A stretch of DNA of 64,000 nt from NCBI GenBank assembly GCA_937931645.1, contig CALHAR010000007.1:38428-102427 (forward strand). The letters are read 5' to 3'. Both the position numbers and the translations under genes were made by a program. The notes beneath the pieces are model-generated. The model ran no database searches. It was not told the origin of the DNA and was given only the letters and a program-made list of their open reading frames with translations. Shown one piece after another: positions 36,833 to 46,758 of this stretch (position 1 is the stretch's first letter; each line of letters opens with the position of its first letter). The stretch comes from an uncultured Alphaproteobacteria bacterium (GTDB lineage: Bacteria; Pseudomonadota; Alphaproteobacteria; Micavibrionales; Micavibrionaceae).

Positions 36833-38263
36833 TCAACCAGTCAAAGCACGGCGTAAAATTTCAACATCTTGTGCAAAAGAGGCATCATCATTAGAAAGCT
36901 CTTCAATCTTACGTACAGCATGCATAACCGTTGTATGGTCACGTCCGCCAAATTTACGACCAATTTCAGGCAATGAACGCGCCGTTAACTGCTTAGCTAA
37001 ATACATAGCAACCTGACGCGGACGAGCCACTTGGCGCGCGCGACGGGCAGAATGCATATCTGATAAGCGAATATTAAAATGTTCTGCTACTTTGCGCTGA
37101 ATCTCATCAATTGTAATACGGCGATCGTGCGAGCGTAACAAGTCCTGTAAGACCTCTTGCGTGCTCTCCAGCGTAATTACATTTTTAGAAACATCAGCAT
37201 GCGCTACAATACGGTTCAACGCCCCTTCTAACTCACGAATGTTTGATGTCACCTTCAGTGCAAGAAACTCTAGAACTGAATCTGGCACATTCGCCTCTAA
37301 CTGATCACGCTTTGCTTTAACAATGCCTAAACGAAGCTCATACGTGCTCGGCTGGATATCAGCAACCAACCCCCAAGCCAGACGAGAACGCAAACGTTCT
37401 TCAATACCAACAAGGTCACTTGGGGCCTTATCCGCAGAGATAATAATCTGTTTATTCTGATCAACCAACGCATTAAAAGTATGGAAGAACTCTTCTTGAG
37501 TAGATTCCTTACCTGCAATAAATTGAATATCATCAATCATCAATACATCAACCGAACGGAAGAACTCTTTAAACGCCATTGTTTCATTTGAGCGCAGAGC
37601 TTTCACAAACTGATACATGAATTTTTCTGCACTTAAATACATCACTTGTTTTTCAGGGGACTGGTCACCAATCATCCAAGCAATAGCATGCATCAAATGT
37701 GTTTTACCCAACCCAACACCACCATATATAAATAGAGGGTTAAAAGGAACAGCTTTACTTTCAACAACACGCCTTGCTGCGGCATGGGCCAATGCATTCG
37801 GTTTACCAACAACAAAACTGTCAAATGTAAATCTTTGATCTAACGGAGAAGCAATTTCAAACTTTTCTGGATTTTGCTTTGAATTTTCATTCGCTTTTTT
37901 ATTTTTTGAAGCAACTTGCGTATCTTCATGCATCACACCCTGAACAACAACAATTTCAAGACGTTTAATGTCAGCATTCTTTTCAGTGCACATTTCAAGG
38001 ATACGCTTTGAATAATGCGTTTGAATCCAATCTTTCATAAACCTTGTTGGCACTGAGACCTCCAAAGTTCCGTGATACTGAGCTTGGAGCGTTAATGACT
38101 TTAACCAACTACGAAAGACAGCTTCACCAAACTCACCACGTAGTGCTTTATAAACCTGTTTCCATGCAACTGTAATTTCTTTGCTTGGGGTTAACGTTTC
38201 AGCACTATAATCCTTTTGTGCTTCTTGTAAGTCAACAGCCAGGTTCGTTTCGTTGTCAGTCAT
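36833..38263 (-). CDS. dnaA: Chromosomal replication initiator DnaA
   Basis: AAA+ initiator that binds DnaA boxes. Domain I near the N-terminus (WKQVYKALRGEFGEAVFRSW), Walker A GGVGLGKTHLMHAIAW near residue 180, Walker B VLMIDDIQFIAGKE, and domain IV helix-turn-helix signature GRDHTTVMHAVRKIEEL. 476 residues. First gene of the dnaA/dnaN/recF/gyrB group, with a 538-bp AT-rich region upstream. Confidence 0.97.
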   Translation of the reverse strand: MTDNETNLAVDLQEAQKDYSAETLTPSKEITVAWKQVYKALRGEFGEAVFRSWLKSLTLQAQYHGTLEVSVPTRFMKDWIQTHYSKRILEMCTEKNADIKRLEIVVVQGVMHEDTQVASKNKKANENSKQNPEKFEIASPLDQRFTFDSFVVGKPNALAHAAARRVVESKAVPFNPLFIYGGVGLGKTHLMHAIAWMIGDQSPEKQVMYLSAEKFMYQFVKALRSNETMAFKEFFRSVDVLMIDDIQFIAGKESTQEEFFHTFNALVDQNKQIIISADKAPSDLVGIEERLRSRLAWGLVADIQPSTYELRLGIVKAKRDQLEANVPDSVLEFLALKVTSNIRELEGALNRIVAHADVSKNVITLESTQEVLQDLLRSHDRRITIDEIQRKVAEHFNIRLSDMHSARRARQVARPRQVAMYLAKQLTARSLPEIGRKFGGRDHTTVMHAVRKIEELSNDDASFAQDVEILRRALTG

Positions 38264-38801
38264 TTTTTTGTTTTCTCCAATTTGTAAATGTTAAAAATAT
38301 ATGCTTAAAAAAATCAATAAGCAGCATCTCGAAAAGCTTCTCGCTCTTCGATTATTAAATGGTTAAATAATATTTTTTAAAAAGGTTAGAACCTAAATTC
38401 AAAATGGTAATTTTAAATATTTTAAGTTTTTTCCTCACACCAATTATTAAACTTAAAAGTTTCAAACAAGCTGAAATCAAGTCAAATAATTTTGATCTCT
38501 TTCAAGATCGCGATTGATGTAAAAATCAATCAAACGGGAAGCCCCCAATATACTCACAACTTTCTACAAAGTTTTTTGTGTCTGCCTGTGAATAACAAAA
38601 ATGACATTAAACAGATTTTGTAATGGGTCAATGGTGATTCTATAAAAAATAAAAAAAAGAAATTTTATTTTTCTTGACTCTGTTTTTTAGCTTTTTTTGC
38701 ACAACAAAAAAGCCTGACATAACTTAATATAACAGGCTTTACGCTAACTCTATGTTTTTTCAAAACAACATCAGTTTAAGATATGCGTTGAAAGGATTTT
38801 T
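38264..38801. other. AT-rich dnaA upstream region, candidate oriC
   Basis: 538 bases without a gene, very AT-rich. It holds one DnaA-box match on the minus strand (TGTGAATAA at about 38587-38595, which is TTATTCACA reversed) and a weaker TTTTGCACA near 38695. AT tracts of repeated TTTTAAA type occur around 38350-38460. It also holds the rpsT terminator (38706-38740). Box number is low for an origin, and it may simply be the dnaA promoter. The location, between rpsT and dnaA, is where origins are often predicted in this class. Confidence 0.4.
38706..38740 (-). terminator. Intrinsic terminator of rpsT
   Basis: AAAGCCTG (38709-38716) pairs with CAGGCTTT (38733-38740) around 16 bases. On the minus strand a T run follows (38706-38711). 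It is 62 bases past the rpsT stop. Confidence 0.82.
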
Positions 38802-39068
38802 TTAATTCTTCGCTGCTTTAACACGGGCACTTAAACGTGAAATTTTTCTTGCGGCCGTACTCTTATGAAGAATACCTTTTGACACACCACGTTGAATTTC
38901 TGGTTGCGCATTTCTAAACGCTTCTTCTGCTGCTTTCGCATCACCAGCATCTAAAGCAAGTTCAATTTTTTTAATGAATGTACGAATACGATTACGACGC
39001 GCGCCATTGATAACAGCACGACGGCTATTACGACGAATACGTTTTAGGGCAGAAGCATGATTAGCCAT
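38802..39068 (-). CDS. rpsT: 30S ribosomal protein S20
   Basis: 88 residues, highly basic. [21 protein letters not shown] at the start and [21 protein letters not shown] at the end are diagnostic. Typical neighbour of dnaA in alphaproteobacteria. Monocistronic, with the terminator downstream. Confidence 0.97.
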   Translation of the reverse strand: MANHASALKRIRRNSRRAVINGARRNRIRTFIKKIELALDAGDAKAAEEAFRNAQPEIQRGVSKGILHKSTAARKISRLSARVKAAKN

Positions 39069-39208
39069 TGTTTAAGTTCTCTTTTTGTCTATATAGGTCA
39101 ACCGCAAAAACGCGAAAAACCTTAGGTTGTCAATAATCGTTGTGTTTTACGCATCTCGCGCACCATTGTCAAGTCAAACCCACCACCAAAGCAAAGGAAT
39201 TCTTTCCT

Positions 39209-39574
39209 CTATTGCGACACAGGGTTAATTGAAAACATAATCAACTCAGAAGCATTTGATTTTCCTAAAGAAATTTCTAATTTTTCTTGCTCCCGCTGAA
39301 ACAAATGAGGTGAAATTTTATGCCACCCCAGCTGCTGTAACGCTGTACTATAGAAACTAAGAACGCTTGTTTCATCAATATCATCGCCTATTGCCGCAGC
39401 ATAGGCTATACGCCCCTCCGCCTTATCAAAGCTCACGCTTTGGTCTTTTACCTCTGATAGTCCCACCATCACAGGAACATCATATAAGCTCTCAAAAAAT
39501 ACGATTTCTGCGGCACGGGCATAGCTTGTGCTCCACGCAACACACAAAATAAATATTAGGAATAATAATCTCAT
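39209..39574 (-). CDS. Exported hypothetical protein after mutM
   Basis: 121 residues from ATG 39574 (MRLLFLIFILCVAWSTSYARAAE), a clear Sec signal peptide. An upstream in-frame ATG at 39610 would overlap mutM and spoil the signal. The mature domain of about 95 residues contains VLSFYSTALQQLGWHKISPHLF, reminiscent of small periplasmic proteins whose helices bear the pattern S-F-Y-x-x-x-L. Function unknown. It starts 14 bases after mutM, so it is probably in its operon. Confidence 0.68.
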   Translation of the reverse strand: MRLLFLIFILCVAWSTSYARAAEIVFFESLYDVPVMVGLSEVKDQSVSFDKAEGRIAYAAAIGDDIDETSVLSFYSTALQQLGWHKISPHLFQREQEKLEISLGKSNASELIMFSINPVSQ

Positions 39575-39588
39575 AGGTTCTTTGTAGC

Positions 39589-40434
39589 TTACTTTTGCTG
39601 TCGAGGGCAATAAAAGGTTGAGCGTCCCCCCTGAACAATACGCTGAATACCACCAGTTTTTTCAATATTGCAATTACAATCCTTACAAGCCAAACCTTTG
39701 CGGTCATATACTGTAAAGTTATGTTGAAAATACCCCAACTCTCCATCTGCATGACGATAATCTTTAAGTGTGCTCCCCCCTGCCTTAATAGCCCGAGCCA
39801 AAACATCACGAATAACACTTACTAATTCTTCTACTTTTCCACCCTTGATTGTACTGGCTTGTTTTTCAGGATTAATTTTTGCTTGGTATAAAGCCTCACA
39901 CGCATAAATATTACCCACTCCCACAACAACACGTTGATCGAGTAACGCTTGTTTAATAGAAGTTTTTTTATTTTTTAACGCTCTCATTAAATATGGCGCA
40001 GAAAACTTATTGCCTAGTGGTTCTGGACCCAAATGTTTAAAAGCGGCATGGGTTTCCAACTCACTCTCGTCAAACATAAAAATCATACCAAAGCGGCGCG
40101 GATCATTATAGATAATCCTCGATCCATCCTCCAAAGTCATTACCAAGTGATCGTGTTTTTGAATGTCATACCTCTCACCGCTAGAAATGATAGTAACTTT
40201 ACCTGACATTCCAAGGTGAATAGCCAACACCACACCACCCTCAAAATTAACCAATATATATTTGGCGCGCCTTGTTAATGACAAGATAGAACGTTTTGCT
40301 AACCGCCCTTCCATGTTCTTTGGAAAAGGCACACGTAGGTCCTTGCGATACAGCTTAACTTTGCTAACTTTGTTATTCAGCATGACAGGCGTCAGACCGC
40401 GCATAACAGTTTCAACTTCGGGTAACTCAGGCAT
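39589..40434 (-). CDS. mutM: Formamidopyrimidine-DNA glycosylase (Fpg/MutM), variant zinc finger
   Basis: Excises 8-oxoguanine and nicks the site. The true start is the ATG at 40434, giving MPELPEVETVMRGL: after Met removal, catalytic Pro1 and Glu2. VGVGNIYACEALY and the H2TH region are present. The C-terminal zinc finger has CKDC and FYCPRQQK: the fourth Cys, normally in YCPRCQ, is Gln here. 281 residues. A longer start at 40461 would bury the catalytic Pro and is wrong. Confidence 0.95.
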   Translation of the reverse strand: MPELPEVETVMRGLTPVMLNNKVSKVKLYRKDLRVPFPKNMEGRLAKRSILSLTRRAKYILVNFEGGVVLAIHLGMSGKVTIISSGERYDIQKHDHLVMTLEDGSRIIYNDPRRFGMIFMFDESELETHAAFKHLGPEPLGNKFSAPYLMRALKNKKTSIKQALLDQRVVVGVGNIYACEALYQAKINPEKQASTIKGGKVEELVSVIRDVLARAIKAGGSTLKDYRHADGELGYFQHNFTVYDRKGLACKDCNCNIEKTGGIQRIVQGGRSTFYCPRQQK

Positions 40435-40572
40435 AAAAAACCTTATTCTAATACACGTCATACTACAATCTTATCTTGAACATGATTCAAGGTAAGGTGA
40501 TATGAAGTCACATATTTCCCTATATATGAATATAGTACCTGGCCAAATCAACCTCTCTTTACGCTGAACACA

Positions 40573-40602
40573 AAAAAGGCCAGAAAAACTTCCGGCCTTT
40601 TT
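40573..40602. terminator. Bidirectional intrinsic terminator beyond groEL
   Basis: AAAAAGGCC (40573-40581) pairs with GGCCTTTTT (40594-40602), with an inner GAA/TTC. The A and T runs give a terminator on both strands. It ends the groES-groEL transcript (minus strand). Confidence 0.88.
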
Positions 40603-40639
40603 AAATTTTTGAAGAAAAGCAGTGCTTTTCGTTTTATGG

Positions 40640-40678
40640 ATCCCCGCTGTTTAAGCTTGCTTCGCTCACTACGGGGAT
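40640..40678. repeat. REP-like element, copy A (diverged)
   Basis: Outer stem ATCCCC (40640-40645) with GGGGAT (40673-40678); inner stem-loop region; CTAC (40669-40672) before the outer 3' arm. It lies between the groEL stop and its terminator. It shares the CTAC (GTAG on the other strand) and the nested-stem layout with copies B and C, but the left spacer and inner stem have drifted. Confidence 0.45.
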
Positions 40679-40711
40679 AACAGGGTGATGGATTTATTTA
40701 TCAAAGATAAA

Positions 40712-42367
40712 TTACATCATGCCAGGCATACCGCCCATTCCACCCATACCGCCCATGTCAGGCATGCCGCCTGCTGCGCCGCCTTCTTCTTCGGTATCTG
40801 TGACAACAGCTTCGGTTGTGATCATTAAACCAGCAACGGACGCCGCATCTTGCAACGCAGTACGGACAACTTTCACAGGGTCAATAATTCCAGATTTAAC
40901 CATGTCAACATAGTTATCATTCTGAGCATCAAAACCGTGGTTCGTATCTTTTTGTTCTAGCAACTTACCAACAATGATTGACCCTTCAGAACCGGCATTC
41001 TCAACAATTTGACGGATAGGTGCTTGAAGGGCACGTCTGATAATTTCAACACCAACTTGCTGATCTTCATTATCAAGCTTCATACCATCTAATGATTTTG
41101 ATGCGTAAAGAAGAGCTGTACCGCCACCTGCGATAACGCCTTCTTCAACGGCTGCACGTGTTGCGTGCATAGCATCATCAACGCGATCCTTACGTTCCTT
41201 CACTTCAACTTCAGTCGCACCACCAATACGAAGAACAGCAACACCGCCAGCTAATTTAGCCAAACGCTCTTGTAGTTTTTCTTTATCGTAATCAGAAGAT
41301 GTTTCTTCAATTTGTGCTTTGATTTGAGCAACGCGAGCATCAATATTACCTTTATCACCTGCGCCATCAACAATAGTACTCTCGTCTTTTGTGATTTGAA
41401 CTTTCTTCGCAGTTCCAAGCATATCAATCGTTACGGCTTCAAGCTTAACGCCCAATTCTTCAGAAACAACTTGTCCGCCTGTTAAGATGGCCATATCTTC
41501 AATCATCGCTTTACGACGGTCACCAAAACCAGGAGCCTTAACAGCGGCAACTTTCAAGCCACCGCGCAGCTTGTTCACAACCAAAGTCGCAAGGGCTTCA
41601 CCCTCAACATCTTCAGCAACAATCAATAATGGACGACCTGATTGCACAACAGCTTCTAAGATAGGAAGCATCGCTTGCAGGTTTGTCAATTTTGATTCAT
41701 GGAACAAGATATATGGATTTTCAAGCTCACACGTCATCTTGTCTGGGTTTGTGATGAAGTAAGGGGACAAGTAACCACGGTCAAACTGCATACCTTCAAC
41801 AACCTCAAGCTCATTGCTTAAAGACTTTGCTTCTTCAACTGTGATAACACCTTCGTTACCTACTTTTTCCATCGCTTCGGCCAACATATCACCAATTTCT
41901 TTATCGCCATTGGCAGAGATTGTACCAACCTGTTTAATCTCTTCATTGGTTTTAACGTCTTTGGCACGTTTCTTAAGGTCTTCAACAACCGTAATAACAG
42001 CCGCTTCGATACCACGCTTAAGATCCATTGGATTACGTCCAGAAGAAACCGCTTTCATACCTTCACGCGCGATTGATTGCGCAAGAACAGTCGCTGTTGT
42101 TGTACCATCACCAGCATGCTCAACAGCCTTAGACGCGACTTCGCGGATAAGCTGAGCGCCAATATTTTGACGTGGGTTTTTAAGTTCAATTTCTTTGGCA
42201 ACAGATACACCATCTTTGGTTGTACGTGGCGCGCCAAAAGATTTTTGGATAACAACGTTACGACCTTTTGGCCCTAATGTTACTTTTACAGCGTTGGCAA
42301 TAATATCAACGCCTTTCATCATTTCATCACGAGCATCTTCGTGGAATCTTACATCTTTAGATGACAT
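40712..42367 (-). CDS. groL: Chaperonin GroEL (Hsp60)
   Basis: 551 residues. ATP-dependent folding chamber. Starts [21 protein letters not shown], has the [12 protein letters not shown] phosphate loop, and ends in the Gly-Gly-Met tail ([19 protein letters not shown]). Only 78 bases from groES, with a REP-like hairpin between them. Confidence 0.97.
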   Translation of the reverse strand: MSSKDVRFHEDARDEMMKGVDIIANAVKVTLGPKGRNVVIQKSFGAPRTTKDGVSVAKEIELKNPRQNIGAQLIREVASKAVEHAGDGTTTATVLAQSIAREGMKAVSSGRNPMDLKRGIEAAVITVVEDLKKRAKDVKTNEEIKQVGTISANGDKEIGDMLAEAMEKVGNEGVITVEEAKSLSNELEVVEGMQFDRGYLSPYFITNPDKMTCELENPYILFHESKLTNLQAMLPILEAVVQSGRPLLIVAEDVEGEALATLVVNKLRGGLKVAAVKAPGFGDRRKAMIEDMAILTGGQVVSEELGVKLEAVTIDMLGTAKKVQITKDESTIVDGAGDKGNIDARVAQIKAQIEETSSDYDKEKLQERLAKLAGGVAVLRIGGATEVEVKERKDRVDDAMHATRAAVEEGVIAGGGTALLYASKSLDGMKLDNEDQQVGVEIIRRALQAPIRQIVENAGSEGSIIVGKLLEQKDTNHGFDAQNDNYVDMVKSGIIDPVKVVRTALQDAASVAGLMITTEAVVTDTEEEGGAAGGMPDMGGMGGMGGMPGMM

Positions 42368-42394
42368 TTTTTAATTCTCCTTTGTCGAATTAAG

Positions 42395-42425
42395 TGCCCT
42401 CAGGTGCGCAAGCGCACTACGGGCA
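42395..42425. repeat. REP-like element, copy B
   Basis: Plus strand: outer stem TGCCC (42395-42399) with GGGCA (42421-42425); spacer TCAG; inner stem GTGCGC (42404-42409), AA, GCGCAC (42412-42417); spacer TAC. On the other strand this gives GTAG at the foot of a hairpin, as in enterobacterial REP sequences bound by RAYT proteins. It lies in the groES-groEL gap. Confidence 0.6.
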
Positions 42426-42445
42426 GTTTTGTATTAGATTAATTA

Positions 42446-42736
42446 TTAGGCTGCGATGATACCGATAATATCGGACTCTTTCATCACCATAAGCTCTTCA
42501 CCATCGACTTGCACTTCCGTACCAGCCCATTTTGAGAAGATCACGCGATCACCAGATTTTACATCTAGCGGGCGAACGTCACCATTGTCGTTTACGTGTC
42601 CCGTTCCGACGGCAACAACTTCACCTTCCATAGGTTTTTCTTGCGCTGTATCTGGAATAATAATCCCACCAGCTGTTTTTGCTTCCTGCTCAACAAGACG
42701 CAGTAAGACTCGATCATGTAATGGACGAAATTTCAT
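42446..42736 (-). CDS. groS: Co-chaperonin GroES
   Basis: 96 residues from ATG 42736, with AAAGGAG upstream. [22 protein letters not shown] and the mobile-loop and [23 protein letters not shown] end are typical. A longer ORF start at 42784 lies in the 5' untranslated region and overlaps the CIRCE-like repeat. First gene of groES-groEL. Confidence 0.97.
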   Translation of the reverse strand: MKFRPLHDRVLLRLVEQEAKTAGGIIIPDTAQEKPMEGEVVAVGTGHVNDNGDVRPLDVKSGDRVIFSKWAGTEVQVDGEELMVMKESDIIGIIAA

Positions 42737-42776
42737 ATCTATTTTCTCCTTTAAGAGTTTGATTTCGTTAACAAAT

Positions 42777-42803
42777 TTAAGCACCTCACCATGAGCATGC
42801 TAA
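42777..42803 (-). promoter_or_regulatory. Degenerate CIRCE-like operator before groES
   Basis: On the minus strand, TTAGCATGCTC (42803-42793) and GAGGTGCTTAA (42787-42777) form an imperfect inverted repeat spanning exactly 27 bases, the length of CIRCE (TTAGCACTC-N9-GAGTGCTAA). Similarity is partial, with the right arm shifted by small insertions. Its site, about 40 bases before the groES ATG, is where HrcA acts in other bacteria. Confidence 0.4.
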
Positions 42804-42826
42804 GACCCTGACCTCAGAGTCGTAGT

Positions 42827-42856
42827 GTTATAGCATAGGAGTCGAAAAATTTTCAA
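42827..42856 (-). promoter_or_regulatory. Candidate groES-groEL promoter
   Basis: Minus strand: TTGAAA (42856-42851), an 18-base spacer, TATAAC (42832-42827). CTTGAAA with CCTATGCT further in also resembles heat-shock sigma-32 type sites. The predicted start would put the CIRCE-like repeat in the leader. Confidence 0.45.
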
Positions 42857-42967
42857 GCTGATTCAGCATAAAATACCGCCTGAAATTGGCTGTCAGTAAT
42901 GTTTTCGTAATATAGTTTGTGATATACTAGTTAAATGGTTGATTCAAACTCTAATATTCAGGGGGAA

Positions 42968-43222
42968 ATGGCTATACAGCTTCAAGGCTTTCGCTTGACG
43001 ACAGCCCAAATCTACTATCACCTGCCCGATCACCCCCAACTTCTGCAGGAATTCATCTGGCAACATTATGATCTCGCCCCTAAATTCCCTAAACTCTATA
43101 ACTTTCTCGATTTTTGGGAACATAAGATAGATGGCGCCCTCCATAGTGTTTACGTCGCTAAAAAAGAAATTATCAGCCCTGCCGAGAGTAAATTTGTGGA
43201 TACTGAAATTACGTTGCAATAA
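42968..43222 (+). CDS. usg: Usg family protein
   Basis: 84 residues from ATG 42968 (MAIQLQGFRLTTAQIYYHLPDHP); GGGGG just upstream. An upstream ATG at 42935 (95 residues) would sit at the probable transcription start (TATACT at 42923-42928). LLQEFIWQHYDLAPKFPKLYNFLDFW and LHSVYVAKKE are Usg hallmarks. This alphaproteobacterial family is named from Caulobacter and its function is not known. It diverges from groES. Confidence 0.88.
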   Translation: MAIQLQGFRLTTAQIYYHLPDHPQLLQEFIWQHYDLAPKFPKLYNFLDFWEHKIDGALHSVYVAKKEIISPAESKFVDTEITLQ

Positions 43223-43237
43223 ATTACCATAAAATTA

Positions 43238-43266
43238 TTGACATAAGTACTGTTGTGGTTTAATAA
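43238..43266 (+). promoter_or_regulatory. Candidate sigma-70 promoter of the TPR gene
   Basis: TTGACA (43238-43243), 17-base spacer, TAATAA (43261-43266), eight bases before the ATG at 43275. The -35 is perfect and the -10 weak. The mRNA would be almost leaderless. Confidence 0.4.
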
Positions 43267-43274
43267 ACCCTATT

Positions 43275-43595
43275 ATGAGTAAAACAGAATGTAGAGATTT
43301 TTTTGAACATGCCGTTCATCCCAGCACATACATAAAAACAGCCAAGGGATTAAGAAATCAGGGACTAGAATTTCAATCAATCCCTGTACTGAAAGAAGGC
43401 GTCGCTAACTTTCCAAGGGATCATATTCTGTGGTATACATTGGGTAAATCTCTGTTCTTTCTAGACCGCTACCAAGAGTCAGGGCACGCGCTCAACAAGT
43501 GCTTAGAAATAAAACCCAACGACGAACAAGCCAAAAATTTAAGAACTCGAGTTTACAAAAAAATAAGTCAACATGAGAGAGCTTACAGAATGTAA
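43275..43595 (+). CDS. Small TPR-like protein
   Basis: 106 residues. HILWYTLGKSLFFLDRYQESGHALNKCLEIKPNDEQAKN is a clear tetratricopeptide repeat, preceded by a more degenerate one (ILKEGVANFPRD type). TPRs bind peptides, so it is likely a small adaptor; no partner can be named. No signal peptide. Converges with the ferredoxin gene two bases away. Confidence 0.7.
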   Translation: MSKTECRDFFEHAVHPSTYIKTAKGLRNQGLEFQSIPVLKEGVANFPRDHILWYTLGKSLFFLDRYQESGHALNKCLEIKPNDEQAKNLRTRVYKKISQHERAYRM

Positions 43596-43596
43596 G

Positions 43597-43914
43597 TTAA
43601 ATCTCCGTCCCAGGGGCGATAGTCACTTTTAAACCATCAAGTTCTTCACTCATTAATATCTGACACGACAGGCGCGAATTATCTTCAACGTCAATCGCCT
43701 CGTCCAGCATATCTTCTTCGTCATCGCGCATCTCATAAAGCTTATCAACCCAGTCTTCATGCACATAGACGTGGCACGTTGCGCAACAGCACGCACCGCC
43801 ACATTCGGCTTTTAAATCAAGTTTATAATCCTTGATAATCTCCATAACGCGCCAGCCTTCCAGCGCCTCCAGCTCATGCTCTTTACCGTCTCTATCCGTT
43901 ACAAATATCTTCAT
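43597..43914 (-). CDS. [2Fe-2S] ferredoxin, adrenodoxin type
   Basis: 105 residues. Cluster Cys pattern C-x5-C-x2-C in ECGGACCCATCHV plus a distal Cys in SRLSCQI, as in ISC-type/adrenodoxin ferredoxins. Electron carrier for iron-sulphur assembly or hydroxylases. It overlaps the membrane-protein gene by four bases, and ferredoxin-NADP reductase is the first gene of the same operon, so electrons probably flow NADPH to reductase to this ferredoxin. Confidence 0.92.
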   Translation of the reverse strand: MKIFVTDRDGKEHELEALEGWRVMEIIKDYKLDLKAECGGACCCATCHVYVHEDWVDKLYEMRDDEEDMLDEAIDVEDNSRLSCQILMSEELDGLKVTIAPGTEI

Positions 43915-44702
43915 TTTTGTGCGTTTTTAAACAAGGCCAAAAAAGCATAAGCCATGCCGGCCGTACAAATTAAATTTTTAATCATATCAATCGCAATGCG
44001 GGCAACCATAAAACCCGTTTTTTGTACCGCTGTGACGTCACCGTCTGCGGACAGAACCGACAAGCCCTCCCCCAAAACTTGCAACGCCAAAATAGCAGGC
44101 ACAACACAAACTAGCCATAAACCAATCATCTGAAAGGTCAGACGCATGGGTTTTAGTTTTTCTAATATTTTCTCTAACGGCAGATTCACGGCAAGCGGGA
44201 TATAAACCCAAACAAAGCGAAACAATAACAAAGCTGACACCATAAAAATAATCCCAACCATCGCAATATGTGGGTCTGGATTTTGTGGATCTAACCCTTG
44301 TGTTAAATCAGGAACAGATGAAAACATCGCCGCAAAATAACCCGCCATCAAAAAATTGATAAGCACATAAGTCACAGTTCCCGCCATAATGCCTTTACTA
44401 CGCGATGCCATCTCGGCTCTATCTTGCATTTCATTACCCGTAGAACGAAACGGCCAACGATGCGTTCCCGTCATCACAGTTCGCGCCCAGTGACTCAATA
44501 ACCAGCCCTCAACAAAGAAAGAGGGCAGTAATATAAGAGCCGCAAGCCAAAGACCGTCATCTTCTACAAAAGTTGATAATGCCGCAAAGCAAGCAAGCTT
44601 CACTAAAAAAGGAATGGCCATCATAGGCAGCAAATAACGCCGCTCCAGCCAAACTTTTTTGTACGCCAAACTTATTACAGTAATAATATCAAAGGATGCC
44701 AT
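43911..44702 (-). CDS. Hypothetical multi-pass membrane protein between FNR and ferredoxin
   Basis: 263 residues, about five or six hydrophobic helices (e.g. YLLPMMAIPFLVKLACFAAL, MVGIIFMVSALLLFRFVWVYI, GLWLVCVVPAILALQVL). No family recognised. It sits in an operon between a ferredoxin reductase and its likely ferredoxin, with a four-base overlap with the latter, so a redox-linked membrane role is plausible but inferred. Confidence 0.7.
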   Translation of the reverse strand: MASFDIITVISLAYKKVWLERRYLLPMMAIPFLVKLACFAALSTFVEDDGLWLAALILLPSFFVEGWLLSHWARTVMTGTHRWPFRSTGNEMQDRAEMASRSKGIMAGTVTYVLINFLMAGYFAAMFSSVPDLTQGLDPQNPDPHIAMVGIIFMVSALLLFRFVWVYIPLAVNLPLEKILEKLKPMRLTFQMIGLWLVCVVPAILALQVLGEGLSVLSADGDVTAVQKTGFMVARIAIDMIKNLICTAGMAYAFLALFKNAQK

Positions 44703-44711
44703 ATAAAGAGC

Positions 44712-45782
<1,071 letters not shown>

Positions 45783-45791
45783 TTATTGTCA

Positions 45792-46757
45792 ATGAAACAT
45801 CACAAAGTAATTATAAACTGGTTATTTTTCACCGCTTTTATGGTCTTTGCCATGGCGGTTATAGGGGCCATTACACGCCTCACCGAAAGCGGGCTTAGTA
45901 TGGTGGAATGGCGCCCTCTCATTGGCGCCCTCCCCCCTTTAAACGAAGCAGAATGGCTGCGCGTCTTCACCCTTTACCAACAAAGCCCCGAATATCAAAA
46001 AACCAACATCGGGATGGAGTTATCCGAATTTAAAAATATTTTCTTCTGGGAATGGTTTCACCGCCTTTGGGGGCGCTTAATTGGCCTCGCCTATGCCTTG
46101 CCCTTGCCTTACTTTTGGGTACGCCAGCAAATCCCAGAGGGCTATAAGCTTAAATTCTTCATTGGCCTCGTTCTGGGTGGATTACAAGGGGTTATGGGCT
46201 GGTACATGGTGAAAAGTGGTCTTGTTGACCGCCCTTCCGTTAGCCATTTTAGGTTGGCCGCCCACCTTGGTTTGGCCTTTATTATTTTTTCATACCTTCT
46301 CTGGCTTGCTTTTAGCTTACAAAACAAGGCGCCCGAAACATCTTCTTTCTGCCTAAAACGCCATGCGTGGGTTACTATGTTCTTCATCGCAACAACCATT
46401 ATATGGGGTGCCTATGTAGCAGGCTTAGATGCTGGGCTTGTTTATAACAGCTGGCCTAAAATGGGAACTTATTGGATACCGCCTGAGCTTCAATCCATCA
46501 TGCATATATTCTTTGATCCCGTCAGTGTTCAGTTTACACATCGATGGGTCGCTATGCTCACAGGTGTAATTGTTCTCAGCTTCGCCTATCGCATCAAAAG
46601 TTTTGTTCTTATGAGTATTGTTTTACTTCAAGTTGGGTTAGGAATTATAGCTTTACTCTCTCAAGTTTCAATTATTCCCGCGGCGATGCACCAAGCAGGG
46701 GCCTTTATTTTAATAGCTGTTATGATTTTTCACTTGCAAAAACTGCGTAGTAAATAA
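45792..46757 (+). CDS. ctaA: Heme A synthase (CtaA/Cox15)
   Basis: Converts heme O to heme A for cytochrome oxidase. 321 residues with about eight helices. Conserved GAITRLTESGLSMVEWRPLIGALPP, FFWEWFHRLWGRLIG and QFTHRWVAML contain the heme-liganding His residues. I chose ATG 45792 with AGGAG upstream; a longer start at 45738 overlaps the FNR gene. Implies an aa3-type oxidase elsewhere. Confidence 0.95.
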   Translation: MKHHKVIINWLFFTAFMVFAMAVIGAITRLTESGLSMVEWRPLIGALPPLNEAEWLRVFTLYQQSPEYQKTNIGMELSEFKNIFFWEWFHRLWGRLIGLAYALPLPYFWVRQQIPEGYKLKFFIGLVLGGLQGVMGWYMVKSGLVDRPSVSHFRLAAHLGLAFIIFSYLLWLAFSLQNKAPETSSFCLKRHAWVTMFFIATTIIWGAYVAGLDAGLVYNSWPKMGTYWIPPELQSIMHIFFDPVSVQFTHRWVAMLTGVIVLSFAYRIKSFVLMSIVLLQVGLGIIALLSQVSIIPAAMHQAGAFILIAVMIFHLQKLRSK

Positions 46758-46758
46758 A

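Noticed and set aside
38264..38801. CtrA sites (TTAA-N7-TTAA) in the dnaA upstream region
   Set aside because: Many TTAA pairs occur because of AT richness, but none has the 7-base spacing.
42807..42830. CCTGACCTCAGAGTCGTAGTG as a fourth REP-like copy
   Set aside because: Contains TCAG and GTAG but the outer and inner stems do not pair in the required order.
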